From Lutispora thermophila DSM 19022 (GTDB taxonomy: Bacteria; Bacillota; Clostridia; Lutisporales; Lutisporaceae), in NCBI RefSeq assembly GCF_900142105.1, contig NZ_FQZS01000004.1:179131-243130 (forward strand): 64,000 nucleotides of DNA, in the 5' to 3' direction. Both the position numbers and the translations under genes were made by a program. The notes beneath the pieces are model-generated. The model searched no databases and had not been told where the DNA came from. It was given only the letters and a program-made list of their open reading frames with translations. This document shows positions 33,790-43,881 of this stretch, piece by piece (the stretch's first letter is position 1; each line of letters starts with the position of its first letter).

Positions 33790-36700
33790 GTGAAAAAGTT
33801 TATAGCATTCGCATTGGCCTTTGTCATAACCTTTTCTTCCATAGGATTTGTGGATGGTTATGCAGCAGCCAGAATAAGTGCTGAAGTGCAGGCACTTGTA
33901 GATATAGGAATGCTGGTTGGAGACGGAGATGGAGTTACAGAAAAGTACACACAAAAGGAAATGGATAGGTTTACAGCGGGCATATCCATATTAAAGCTGA
34001 GAGGCTTATATGAAGAAGCCTTGAGGTATAGGGGCTCAGATAATTTTACGGACAAGGATGAAGTGAAGTGGTCTGAAGGCAGGAACATCCTGGCCTATCT
34101 TAAAGCCAATCCCCATCTTGGCTTCATAGGAGATGAGAGAGGACGCTTCAGACCATATGAAAAGATTAATGAGCAATCATATTTCAAAGTACTGCTGGAA
34201 ACTTTGGGATATAAGCAGATAGTATCAGGCAAAGGGGGACTTTACCTGGGATGATACGTTGAAGTTTGCTTCCAGCATAGGGTTGAAGCCATCCAGAGAA
34301 AATAAATTTACCATAGATTTGCTGGCAAAGGCTACTGTATCTGCCCTAAGGACCAAGACAAAAGATGGCTTAAGGTATGTCAATGTCCTCATAGGGCAAG
34401 GAGTCATCAAAAAGTCCAGAGCCTTATCAGCAGGGCTCATAAGCGATATGATTGATGTTGATGTAAAGAGTGTTAAAGCAGTGGGCAACACTGTGGTGGA
34501 AATAGTATTTAAGGAAAATGTGGATAGCTACGATGTGGAAGAACTGGATAATTATGATATAGATGGATTGAGCGTCAAAGACGCCTATCTGGTTAGGAAG
34601 GATGCAGTAAGGGTTGAAACGTCGGCTCAAACATCAGGGAAATTGTATTCCATGACTGTAGCTAATCAGAAGGTTAAATTCACAGGTGTGGCCAAAGTAT
34701 CAGGAGCTCCCAATATAAAGAATGTGAAAAGCGAAGATGTGGAGACGGTTGTCATAGAATTTGACAAGGAACTGGATTTTGATTCTGCTACATCTACGTC
34801 CAACTACTCCATATCCGGAGTTTATGTGAAAGAAGCAGTACTGGAAGGCAGAAAGGTAACCTTGTCCACTGATGGATTGCAGGCGAAGAAATCATACACA
34901 GTGAAGGTTTCCAATATCAAGTCCATCGATGGTGTAGCATTGAGATCCGCAAGCAAGAATTTTTACGCCAAGATAGATACCAATCCGCCTACATTGAAAA
35001 ATGTTAAGGCAGAGACAAACAGGAGGGTAGTAATTACCTTCTCCGAGGCTGTTACCAGAAGCTCGGCGGAAGATTTGAGAAATTATTATATAAAGAGCGG
35101 CAGCGGCGAGTTGGAGATTCTGGATGCTGTGCTGACCGGTGATGATGAGGATACGGTGGAGCTTACCACAGAGCCTATGAAGACCGGCGTCAAATATGAG
35201 CTTACGGTGGAAAACATTGTGGATAAAACCAAGGCTGCTAATATGATGAAAAGACCTGCCAAGAAGACCTTCTATGGAGTGAAGGAAGATAAAAATGCAC
35301 CTGTTATGTCAAAGAGTGATTTGAAGGTTCTTTCCAGAAATCACATCCAAGTGGTGTTCACCGATAACAGCAGGATTATGGAAGACACGGTGCTGAATCC
35401 GGATAATTATGAGATTACAAAGAATGACAGGAACAAGGATAGACTAAATGTAGAGAGTGTGGAGAAGATTTCCTACAAAGACGGCAAGTATAAGGTAATG
35501 CTGAAGGTAGAAGATTTGACAATAGGAAGTTCCTATACTGTTAAGGCCTATAATATAGAAGACGAATTCGGCAATGTGCTGGAGAAGAACAACAGTGCTA
35601 CTGTCACCGTTGCCAGAGATGATTTTGCCGCAGCTACAGTATATAAGTACAATGTGGTCAGCGGCAACAAATTGGAGATATACTTTACTAAGCCTTTGGA
35701 TGAAAAGAGTGCCGAGGATATATCCAATTATGAGATAAGCAATGATATAGGCAAGCCTATAGAAGCTACCTATGAGAACGAAAAGGTTACATTGGAAATG
35801 GCCCAGATGATAGAAGGCAAGAAGTATAAAGTAACCATAGACGGCGTATTGGATATGATGGGCAATAAGTTGAAGCTCAACTTTGAATATAAGGCAACTG
35901 CAGGAGGAGAAGAAGATAATGATGGGCCAATGCTGGAGTATATCTATGCAGTAAACAAATATGTAGTGGCTGCAGTGTTTGACGAACCTGTAAGCTATAC
36001 AGAGAATTCTACTGTTTTGGTGCTGAAATCCGGTGGCAAGACTATGAAGTTATATGCCAAAGCCCTTACAAATGATGATAGAACCATAGAATTCTCAAAT
36101 ATCAAGGAAGGCAAAAAGCTTTCTGATGGTGTGCTCTATACAGTTGATAAAAACGAATCTTTAAAAGGTATAAAGGATAGGACAGTTAACAAGAACCCAT
36201 TTGATAGAAAGGATCTGAATGATTATGATTTGGAAATTTACGGTATAGATGAAGATCCTGAAAAACCAGAGATACTCAATATCTCCCAGAGAGATGGCAA
36301 AACCTTTGAGATTGAGTTCTCAAAAGAAGTAATGGTGGAGAAGAAAGAAGCCAGCACCGTTGGCTCTCCTTCGGCTACCTTTAGCGTGAAGACCGATGAC
36401 GAGGATCGTAGATTTGTTACATTTACCATAACATCCTCCAAAGCAATAGACGGCACAAAGGATTATAAGGTGGATATTGAAAAGATTGTAACAGACAAAC
36501 ATGGAATTGGGGCAGAAAATACCTATGGTAATTATACCTTGCTCTATGGTGAATATAAGGATGAGGATAAACCTTACATTCTTACCGTTACTGCCGTAGA
36601 TAGGGTGACGGTGGAGATTGAGTACAACGAAAGCATAGGTTATGAAGGCAAATATACAATAAAGAATACTGATGATACAGCAAAATACAAGACCATAGGA

Positions 36701-38854
36701 AACACACTGAAGAAGATTGATAAAAATAAGGTAATTTTGTCACTAAGCCAACCACTGGAAGGAAGGTATGAATATGTGCTGATCGTAGATACCCCAGCAA
36801 AGGACTTGGTTGGCAATACCAGTGAAAATACAAAGGGAGACGAATTCTACTTCATGGGTACTGATTTGGCTCCTGTGAAGCTGCCTGCCATAGAAGAACA
36901 AGAGAACAAAACCGCAGCACAAAAAGTTATGGCAAAGATTTCGGATCTTCCCAAAGATATAAGGCTAAGTGACAAAGAAAAGGTGTACGCTGCTTTGGCA
37001 GCGTACAACGACCTTACAGCCAATGGGAAAAAATATGTGGACAATTATGATAAGCTAAAAAAAGCTATTGATGCGATAGATAAACTTGAGCAGGAAGCCA
37101 AAGACAAGATAAAGGCTGCAGAGGTAGAAAAACTGATAGAAAATCTGCTCAAGGTAGAAAATATTAAGCTGGAAGATGCTAATAAAATAAAAGCTGTCAG
37201 AGAGGCCTATGATGCATTGACCAAGTCTCAGCGAGATTTGGTCTCAAATATTCGAAAGCTGCTTTTGTTAGAGGATAGAATTAAGGAGTTGAAGGAGAAG
37301 CATGAGCAAACAGAAGAGGATAAGAAGAAAGCAGCTAATGTAGAAAAAGCTATAAATGATTTGCCAAAGGTTGAGAATATTAAATTAACTGATAAAGAAT
37401 CCGTGAAGAATGCACGGGAAGCTTATGAAAAATTATCCTCAACACAAAAGAAACTAGTAACGAATCTGGATAAGCTAAAGAAAGCTGAAAACAGGATAAA
37501 TGAACTGGAGAAAGAAAGAGAACAAACGGAAGAGGACAAGAGAAAGGCAGCCCGCGTAGAAGAGCTTATAAATGATTTGCCGAAGGTTCAGGATATAAGA
37601 TTAATTGATAAAGACGAAGTAGAAGATGCAAGGAAGGCTTATGAGAAATTATCTTCAACTCAAAAGCAGTTAGTAACGAATCTTGATAAGCTGGTAAAAG
37701 CCGAGAATAGGATAAATGAGCTAGAGAAAGAAAAGGCGCAGACGGACGAGGATAAGAAAAAGGCAGCCAGAGTGGAGGATATGATCAATGAACTGCCTGA
37801 TGCAGAGAGAATTAAGTTAAGCCATAAAGATGAAGTTGAGGCAGCCAGAAGTGCTTATAACAATTTATCTTCAGACCAGCAGGCTTTAATAACCAATATC
37901 AATAAGCTGGTTTCAGCGGAAAAAAAGCTAGTTGAATTGGAAGCAAAGAGAGATGAGGAAGAGAAAGCCGATAAAGTAGCCAGGGAAGCTGCGGAAAAGG
38001 CAGTAGCAGCCTTTGAGCTTGTATCAAGCCGTGAAGAGTGGAATAACAAGATCTCAGCTTTATCAAAGGCAATTGACACATTAAAGGCTTCTATAGAAGG
38101 ATACCTCAATGATACTGAAACAACTCCTTCAAAGGGAGCAATAGAGATATTCGGCAGATGGTTCGGGCAGAAAAGCTCGGATGCCAAAGAAACTGACAAC
38201 AGCGCAAAACTGGAGGAAGCTTATGCGGCATTCAATAAAGCATTAGAGGAAGCAGAAGCTTTTATGCAGAAAGTCAAAGAAGCGGAAACGAAAGCTGTTG
38301 AAGCATATGAGAATCTCAAGGACGGAGATTTCAAGACCGGTATGGCAGGAATAATAAGAGACGCCAAGGCAAAAGCTGACGATGCGGGGGAAAAGATAAA
38401 AGATTTGAAGGCAAACATACCAAAGCTTCAAGATGTGCTGGATGTTAAAACAGCTAAGACTTGGTTGACAGCTGATAAATTCACCTTCGATCCAAATAAT
38501 CCCCAATCATCGGAAAGCCCTATTATATATGCTGCTGCAAACCATCATAACCAAACTGTCTATGATTATTCTGTAGTGGAAAACAAAGCTGGTGGAAGAT
38601 CAATAAGAAGCTTTGGCGGCGGCAACATGACACCCGGATCTGTAATTATTCAAGATAGAAAAGCTGCCTTCGGTTTAGGTGGAGAATCAAAAAATTCTGA
38701 TAACAGGTTGATTCTGAAGATTGTAAGGGGAACTGAAGACACTACAGTTACGCTGAAAGTTGAAATCAGCAAGGGAAGTGTAGTAACGTATAAGTTATTT
38801 AAAATCAACATACCAAAACTAAGTGATGAAATGCTTCCTATAACAGTAGAATAA
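33790..38854 (+). pseudogene. S-layer-like surface protein, frameshifted at a G5 tract
   Basis: The 5' frame (GTG 33790, behind GAGGAGG) encodes a signal peptide KKFIAFALAFVITFSS and an N-terminal domain, then ends at a TGA near 34252. The next frame continues for 1500 residues to 38854. Alignment to the intact paralogue at 59994-63521 shows the break: GDFAWEETIEFAATIGL there, and here GDFTWDDTLKFASSIGL only if one G is removed from GGGGG (34234-34238). After it come Ig-like repeats (VKAVGNTVVEIVFKENV and others), five helical 70-residue repeats (36910-37975) and a C-terminal beta domain. It is either a slipped-strand off state, a sequencing error, or a dead gene. The rest of the frame is intact over 4.6 kb, arguing against long decay. 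Confidence 0.85.
36910..37975 (+). repeat. five tandem ~70-residue helical repeats in the S-layer-like gene
   Basis: Each unit follows the pattern AA-x-V-(E)-x-x-I-x-x-LP ... I-(K/R)-L-x-D-K-x-x-V-x-x-AR-x-AY-x-x-L-(S/T)-x-x-Q-x-x-L-V-(T/S)-N-x-x-KL ... E-x-x-I-x-x-LE. Units 3 and 4 are also very alike in DNA (GTAACGAATCTGGATAAGCT against GTAACGAATCTTGATAAGCT), suggesting recent duplication. Such units are seen in Firmicutes cell-surface proteins, probably as stalk-like helical bundles. Confidence 0.8.
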
Positions 38855-38860
38855 TATAAA

Positions 38861-38891
38861 TGAGACATGGAGGACGGTTCTCCATGTCTCA
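38861..38891. repeat. dispersed palindromic repeat, copy E
   Basis: TGAGACATGGAG (38861-38872), loop GACGGTT, CTCCATGTCTCA (38880-38891): a perfect 12-bp stem, followed by CTTTTT and by a partial further copy (GAGACATG ... GGGACGGTTGAGA, about 38897-38925). Probably also terminates the S-layer-like gene. Confidence 0.82.
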
Positions 38892-38972
38892 CTTTTTGAG
38901 ACATGATAAATAAGGGACGGTTGAGATAAATGGATAGGATTCTCATGTTCTTATTACCTTAAAGTACAGGCA

Positions 38973-39013
38973 ATGAAACACAGAGAACCGTACCCCATGT
39001 CTCAACCGTCTCT
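38973..39013. repeat. dispersed palindromic repeat, copy F (partial)
   Basis: ATGAAACACAGAGAACCGTA followed by CCCCATGTCTCAACCGTCTC carries the same core in the reverse sense. It lies just downstream of speE. Confidence 0.65.
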
Positions 39014-39024
39014 GTTTGCTTCTT

Positions 39025-39870
39025 CTAGTCTTCCAACATTTTTATAACATAATTAGGCAGGGCAAAGGCACCCTTGTGTAGTTCGGTGTTGTAGTATTTA
39101 GTTTCCAGTCCCAGGCTGTTCCAATACTTATCATCTAAATCCTTTACCGGATCATATTTTTTTGATGCAAATCCGAAAAGCCAATGGCCTGAAGCATAGG
39201 TAGGTATATGAGCTTGATATACCTTGGCTATGGGGAAAAATTGCTTGATTCTCTTATGGGTTCTTTTCATGAGTCTGGCGGTATTATTGTAGTAAGGGCT
39301 TTCATGCTGATTTACCAATATGCCGTCATCCTTAAGAGCCTTATAGCAGTTTCTATAAAACTCTTCGGTGAATAATCCCTCTCCAGGTCCTATGGGATCT
39401 GTGGAGTCGACTATTATTAGATCATACTCATTTTCCTTATTGCTGATAAATTTTATGCCATCTTCAAATAGAAGCTTTACTCTGGCGTCATCTAATTTTG
39501 AAGATGTCTGAGGCATATATTCCCTGCAGCATTCAACGACCCTTTGGTCAATTTCCACCATCTCGATGGATTCAATGGTGTTATATCTTGTAAGTTCTCT
39601 TACAGTGCCTCCGTCTCCGCCACCTATGACAAGGACCTTTTTAATGTTTGGATTGACAGCCATAGGCACGTGGACAATCATATCATGGTAGATGAATTCA
39701 TCTTTTTCCGTAAGCATTATTATTCCATCCAAAGTGAAAATACGACCGAATTCATGGGTATCAAAGAAGTCAATTCTTTGAAAGGGGCTTTGCTCACTGT
39801 GTATTTGCTTATCTATTTTAATAGTGAATCGAACATTATTAGTATGTTCTTCTGTATACCAAAGTTCCAT
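39025..39870 (-). CDS. speE: spermidine synthase (putrescine aminopropyltransferase)
   Basis: Transfers an aminopropyl group from decarboxylated S-adenosylmethionine to putrescine. The 281-residue protein has an N-terminal beta domain (MELWYTEEHTNNVRFTIKID), the methyltransferase-like GGGDGGTVRELTRY cofactor loop, VEIDQRVVE, and the catalytic LIIVDSTDPIGPGEGLFTEE with the Asp pair. The ATG at 39870 is chosen because AGGAGG lies 6-12 bases ahead; an in-frame TTG at 39876 abuts that site. speD lies 14 bases upstream on the same strand and supplies the cofactor. Confidence 0.95.
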   Translation of the reverse strand: MELWYTEEHTNNVRFTIKIDKQIHSEQSPFQRIDFFDTHEFGRIFTLDGIIMLTEKDEFIYHDMIVHVPMAVNPNIKKVLVIGGGDGGTVRELTRYNTIESIEMVEIDQRVVECCREYMPQTSSKLDDARVKLLFEDGIKFISNKENEYDLIIVDSTDPIGPGEGLFTEEFYRNCYKALKDDGILVNQHESPYYNNTARLMKRTHKRIKQFFPIAKVYQAHIPTYASGHWLFGFASKKYDPVKDLDDKYWNSLGLETKYYNTELHKGAFALPNYVIKMLED

Positions 39871-39884
39871 ATCCAACCTCCTGA

Positions 39885-40709
39885 CTATTTTTCTATGCGG
39901 TCATAAACATTTAAGCCGTGATATATTTCTATCATTTCTTTAGAAAGCTTATTTCTAATTTCACGTCTTACTTCAGGTTTAAGATCATAAGGATCTTCAT
40001 TGAAAAGATAGTTATTGAGATCGATTTCTTTTATCATCATTTTGGTATGAAATATATTGGAGTTATATACATTTACATCTATGCAATCATATTTATCCAG
40101 TGTTTTCTGATCTATATAATCTTGTATAGAGCTCATGGCGTGATCTATAAAGTACTTGTGACCGTTTACATCCCTAGTAAAGCCTCTCACCCTGTAGTCT
40201 ATGGTTATAATGTCCGAGTCAAAGCTTCCTATGAGATAATTAAGAGCATTCAATGGAGATATTTGTCCACAGGTTGACACATCAATATCCACCCTGAAAG
40301 TAGAAACTTCATTATCCGGGTGGCTTTCTGGATATGTGTGAACCGTAACATGACTTTTATCTAAATGGGCCATAACGCAATCCTTCATCAGTGGTATTTC
40401 TCCCTTGTTGCAGGATGGGTCTACCTGGTCGGAGGGCATGCCCTGTTCTGTTATGAGTATGGCAACACTTGCTCCCTGGGGATCGTAATCCTGCTTGGAG
40501 ATGTTCAAAATGTTAGCGCCGATTATTTTTGTAACACCACGGAGAATATTGGTTAGACGCTCAGAATTATACTGTTCATCGATATAGGTGATATAATCCT
40601 TCTTGTCTCTTTCGGTTTTAGCATAACAGATATCATAAATGTTAAAGCTAAGTGTTTTTGTGAGATTGTTAAACCCATAAAGTTTTATCTTTTCATTCAA
40701 CCCTAACAT
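39885..40709 (-). CDS. speD: S-adenosylmethionine decarboxylase proenzyme (long SpeD form)
   Basis: Provides the aminopropyl donor for SpeE. A 274-residue pyruvoyl enzyme of the larger Escherichia coli-like class, not the short 120-residue Bacillus/Thermotoga form. The processing site is in [19 protein letters not shown], where Ser after Lys becomes the pyruvoyl group; [20 protein letters not shown] carries the catalytic Cys. The start at ATG 40709 (a GTG lies one codon before) follows GGAAGGG. Two-gene operon with speE. Confidence 0.94.
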   Translation of the reverse strand: MLGLNEKIKLYGFNNLTKTLSFNIYDICYAKTERDKKDYITYIDEQYNSERLTNILRGVTKIIGANILNISKQDYDPQGASVAILITEQGMPSDQVDPSCNKGEIPLMKDCVMAHLDKSHVTVHTYPESHPDNEVSTFRVDIDVSTCGQISPLNALNYLIGSFDSDIITIDYRVRGFTRDVNGHKYFIDHAMSSIQDYIDQKTLDKYDCIDVNVYNSNIFHTKMMIKEIDLNNYLFNEDPYDLKPEVRREIRNKLSKEMIEIYHGLNVYDRIEK

Positions 40710-40810
40710 CACGACCCTTCCAGTATGTTTATTATTATAATATTATATTAATGTTATCATAGGGATAGATGCTTATTCAAGTATAGTTTTACGGAAGGGT
40801 TTTCATTGTC

Positions 40811-41956
40811 TCATTCTTTTACTACCTTGCTTAAGTCGCTGTAGGCCAGTAGTTTTGCATATTTCAGATTTAGTTGCAGTTCTGCAGCTCTCAGGTCATT
40901 TTTCAGCAAGGTTATGCGATTTAAACTGGAATTGTATTGAGATCTGGTGATCATTCTTGCTTCGTATTTAAGTTTGCTTATTTCTGCATTTCGCTCCTCT
41001 TCTGAAATATCTTGCTTTATTTCGTTTATTTGCTCCATAGTATCCTTAATATCTTCTAACATATCGTCAAACTCTTTATCAAAGTTTTCCAGAGCTTTTT
41101 CGTAGTTCATATCCGCAGTTTCAAAGTCTTTTTTGGCTTCTTCATACATTTCCCAAATATCATCCAGCATAGAGTCTGTAAGACTGTCTTGGGTATATTT
41201 GGAGTATCTTAAGTCTATCAGGTCAAAATAGTATTTCTTTACGAATCGTTCATTCTTTTTCTGGGCAATAGAGAGGTCTCGGTTTATCATGTCTTTTTTT
41301 ATTTGGTCCAGATCCAGTTTTTCCAAGGGAACTACAGTATCATCAAGGGTTATGGCGATATCCTTTTGGTTTTGTCTGCCTAATAGAGCATTAAGTTTGT
41401 AGTAGGCTTCATCCAGGTTGTCCTGATATTTATCCAAGTCCTTTAATTTGTTTTCTAAGTCAGTTTTTTTGTTTTCATATTCTGGTTTAGTTATAAGATT
41501 TTTATCAAATTTAAGTTCTAATTGTTTCAATTCCTCTTCCCATATTTTTTTGTTGAGATTTGCTTCCTCCAGATCCATCTCTGCATTTTCTACAGCTATT
41601 ACAGCAGATCTGAGGTTTAATGCAATGGTGACTTTTGTATTGTTTCTATCCAATAGGGCCTGCTGGTAGTTGTTATAAGTTTCTTCCACCTTGATGGCAG
41701 GATCAACTTGGCTTGATATGAACTTTTTCATGCTGCCTGTGAATTTTACTTCTTTGGGGGCTGAACTTTGTGCAGCATCAAAGGCATCATAGGCTTTTTT
41801 TATGGTATTGGCTTTGGATTCATATTCCAAAGAGTTTTCCAAAGCCATTTCCAAGGCTTCCTCAAAGCTGTACCGGAATTTTGGTTCTGCTGAAACTGTG
41901 GTGCTGAGGAGCAAAGATAAAATTAATATATAGTTAAGTATTTTAAGTTTCATCAT
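40811..41956 (-). CDS. TolC-like coiled-coil exporter component (paralogue 1)
   Basis: 381 residues: signal peptide (ILNYILILSLLLSTTVSA), AEPKFRYSFEEALEMALENS (the TolC-family N-terminal segment), then long alpha-helical hairpins rich in Leu, Lys and Glu (residues about 95-190 and 235-360). This is the layout of outer membrane efflux (OEP) proteins, although in a presumed single-membrane organism it cannot span an outer membrane. It is the last gene of a minus-strand set with a MacB-like permease, an ATPase and an adaptor. It closely resembles the protein encoded at 47870-49015. Confidence 0.72.
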   Translation of the reverse strand: MMKLKILNYILILSLLLSTTVSAEPKFRYSFEEALEMALENSLEYESKANTIKKAYDAFDAAQSSAPKEVKFTGSMKKFISSQVDPAIKVEETYNNYQQALLDRNNTKVTIALNLRSAVIAVENAEMDLEEANLNKKIWEEELKQLELKFDKNLITKPEYENKKTDLENKLKDLDKYQDNLDEAYYKLNALLGRQNQKDIAITLDDTVVPLEKLDLDQIKKDMINRDLSIAQKKNERFVKKYYFDLIDLRYSKYTQDSLTDSMLDDIWEMYEEAKKDFETADMNYEKALENFDKEFDDMLEDIKDTMEQINEIKQDISEEERNAEISKLKYEARMITRSQYNSSLNRITLLKNDLRAAELQLNLKYAKLLAYSDLSKVVKE

Positions 41957-42002
41957 ATCATCCTTTCTAGGCTATTAGGGTTGCAAGTGTCTTTATGAAT
42001 TG

Positions 42003-43181
42003 CTATTCTGTTCTGAGGGCTTCAATCGGTTTCAAGCTGGCGGCTTTATAAGCCGGGAACAGTCCGAAGATTATTCCTACCAACAGTGATATTCCAAAGG
42101 CTATCAAAGCCCATGGTATGGAGTAAACAGGCGGCACCAGATCTAATCCTCCTATGACAAATTTGATTATCGAGAAGCCTAACAGAATTCCAATTATTCC
42201 TCCCATGCCTGTTACAACAGTTGCTTCTATTATGAATTGGGTCAGAATGTTTTTCCTCTTTGCACCTATAGCTTTTCTGATGCCGATTTCCTTTGTTCTC
42301 TCAGTTACGGATACCAGCATAATGTTCATTATGCCTATTCCACCTACTATGAGGGAAATGGCGGCTATGCCTCCCAGTACAATCATCATGCTGCTGGTTA
42401 CATCATTGAGAGTTTCCAGCATTTGAGATTGGTCAAACACTCTGAAAGCATTTTCGTTTTTGTATATATCCAATAAGAAGGCTTTCAAGCTTTCCATAGC
42501 TGCGTCAACTTTGTCAGCACTGGTGGCTTCTACTGCAAAATTTCTTATGGATGAAGTTTTCATTACCATTCGGGAAGAGGTGACAGGTATGATTATTTGA
42601 TCATCGTCGGAACGCGTTGCTCCATCAGCCCTTTCTTCAAGAATGCCTACTACTTTAAATATCTGTCCGTTTATCTTGATTTTCTCCCCTATGGGATTTC
42701 TATTTTCAAACAGCTCATTGACAACGGCTGTTCCCACTAAGGCTACATTTTGTCTATACTCCAAATCAAAGTCCAGTAAAAATCTTCCTTGAGTTACATG
42801 AACATTTTTGATATTTTCGTATTCAGGTGATGTAGCAATGATGGTGGTGTCCATATTGGTGGAGCCATATTTGACTTTGGCACTGGTACTGGATTGAGGT
42901 GCTGTGGCTGCAATTACATCTGAATTTTCTTCCGCGAATTTTTTCAGATCATCATAAGACATATCCCTGTTGCTGTTTCTGCCTGTTATGGTTATTTGTA
43001 TCAGATTGGTGCCCAGCTTCTGTATGGAGTCAGTGATGCTTTTGGTGCTGCCTTGGGCAAATGCTACTGCTGATATTACAGATGCAACTCCTATGATGAC
43101 TCCCAGCATGGTGAGAAAGGACCTTCCTTTGTTGGCCTTAATGCTTTTTATCGCCATCTTATATGCTTGAAAAAAACTCAT
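42003..43181 (-). CDS. MacB/FtsX-like ABC permease (set 1)
   Basis: A 392-residue permease: one N-terminal helix preceded by KANKGRSFLTMLGVIIGVAS, a large extracytoplasmic MacB periplasmic-core-like domain (about 45-265), then three helices. VSVTERTKEIGIRKAIGAKR, the conserved coupling segment before the third helix, is characteristic of the MacB/LolC/FtsX class. It begins at the base next to the end of the ATPase gene. Together they should export peptides, antibiotics or cell-envelope substrates by a mechanotransmission cycle. Confidence 0.9.
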   Translation of the reverse strand: MSFFQAYKMAIKSIKANKGRSFLTMLGVIIGVASVISAVAFAQGSTKSITDSIQKLGTNLIQITITGRNSNRDMSYDDLKKFAEENSDVIAATAPQSSTSAKVKYGSTNMDTTIIATSPEYENIKNVHVTQGRFLLDFDLEYRQNVALVGTAVVNELFENRNPIGEKIKINGQIFKVVGILEERADGATRSDDDQIIIPVTSSRMVMKTSSIRNFAVEATSADKVDAAMESLKAFLLDIYKNENAFRVFDQSQMLETLNDVTSSMMIVLGGIAAISLIVGGIGIMNIMLVSVTERTKEIGIRKAIGAKRKNILTQFIIEATVVTGMGGIIGILLGFSIIKFVIGGLDLVPPVYSIPWALIAFGISLLVGIIFGLFPAYKAASLKPIEALRTE

Positions 43182-43871
43182 CTATATCACCTGCCTGTCT
43201 TCCACAATTGTGCCGTCACTTATCCTGATGACTCTTTCGGCTTGGTTTGCTATATCATTGTCATGGGTGATAAGCACAATGGTGTTTCCTTTTTTATGCA
43301 GTTCCTTCAGGAGATTCATTATTTCTACACCTGATTTGGAGTCCAAGTTTCCTGTAGGTTCATCGGCAAATATAATAGGTGGATTGTTTATGAGAGCCCT
43401 GGCTATGGCAACCCTTTGCTGTTGACCGCCGGAGAGCTCATTGGGCTTATGATATAGCCTTTGGCCCAATCCTACATCCTCCAGGGCTAATTTTGCTCTT
43501 CTAATCCTTTCTGAAGCTTTTACTCCTGTATAAATCAATGGAAGTTCCACATTTTCCAGAGCTGTGAGTTTCTGAATAAGATTGAAGCTCTGAAAAATAA
43601 AGCCGATTTTTTTGCTTCTTATTTCTGCCAGCTTATCATCACTAAGATTGCTTACTTCTTCATTATCCAGTATATAAGTGCCAGATGTAGGAGTATCCAG
43701 GCAGCCCAGCATGTTCATAAGAGTGGATTTGCCTGAGCCGGATGGGCCTACAATGGCAACAAATTCATTCTTTTTGATGCTGAGGTTTATGTTTTTCAAG
43801 GCCTGGACTTGTAATTGGTTTATTTGATAGATTTTCCACATTTCCCGTATTTCTATCAATGTCTCTGTCAA
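43182..43871 (-). CDS. MacB-type ABC transporter ATPase (set 1)
   Basis: A 229-residue ATPase. Walker A is GPSGSGKST, the Q-loop is FIFQSFNLI, the signature is [15 protein letters not shown] and Walker B is [12 protein letters not shown], with a switch His in LITHD. This is the LolD/MacB subfamily ([11 protein letters not shown]). The open frame reaches 43937 inside the adaptor gene. A TTG at 43871 is preferred because GGGGAG lies about 6 bases ahead and family similarity begins at LIEIREMWKIYQ; an ATG at 43841 would cut into the first strand. Confidence 0.88.
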   Translation of the reverse strand: MTETLIEIREMWKIYQINQLQVQALKNINLSIKKNEFVAIVGPSGSGKSTLMNMLGCLDTPTSGTYILDNEEVSNLSDDKLAEIRSKKIGFIFQSFNLIQKLTALENVELPLIYTGVKASERIRRAKLALEDVGLGQRLYHKPNELSGGQQQRVAIARALINNPPIIFADEPTGNLDSKSGVEIMNLLKELHKKGNTIVLITHDNDIANQAERVIRISDGTIVEDRQVI

Positions 43872-43881
43872 TGTTGCTCCC

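Noticed and set aside
36910..37975. Possible CRISPR-like array because of regular repeats
   Set aside because: Repeats are about 210 bp, in frame, and encode helical protein units; no spacer structure.
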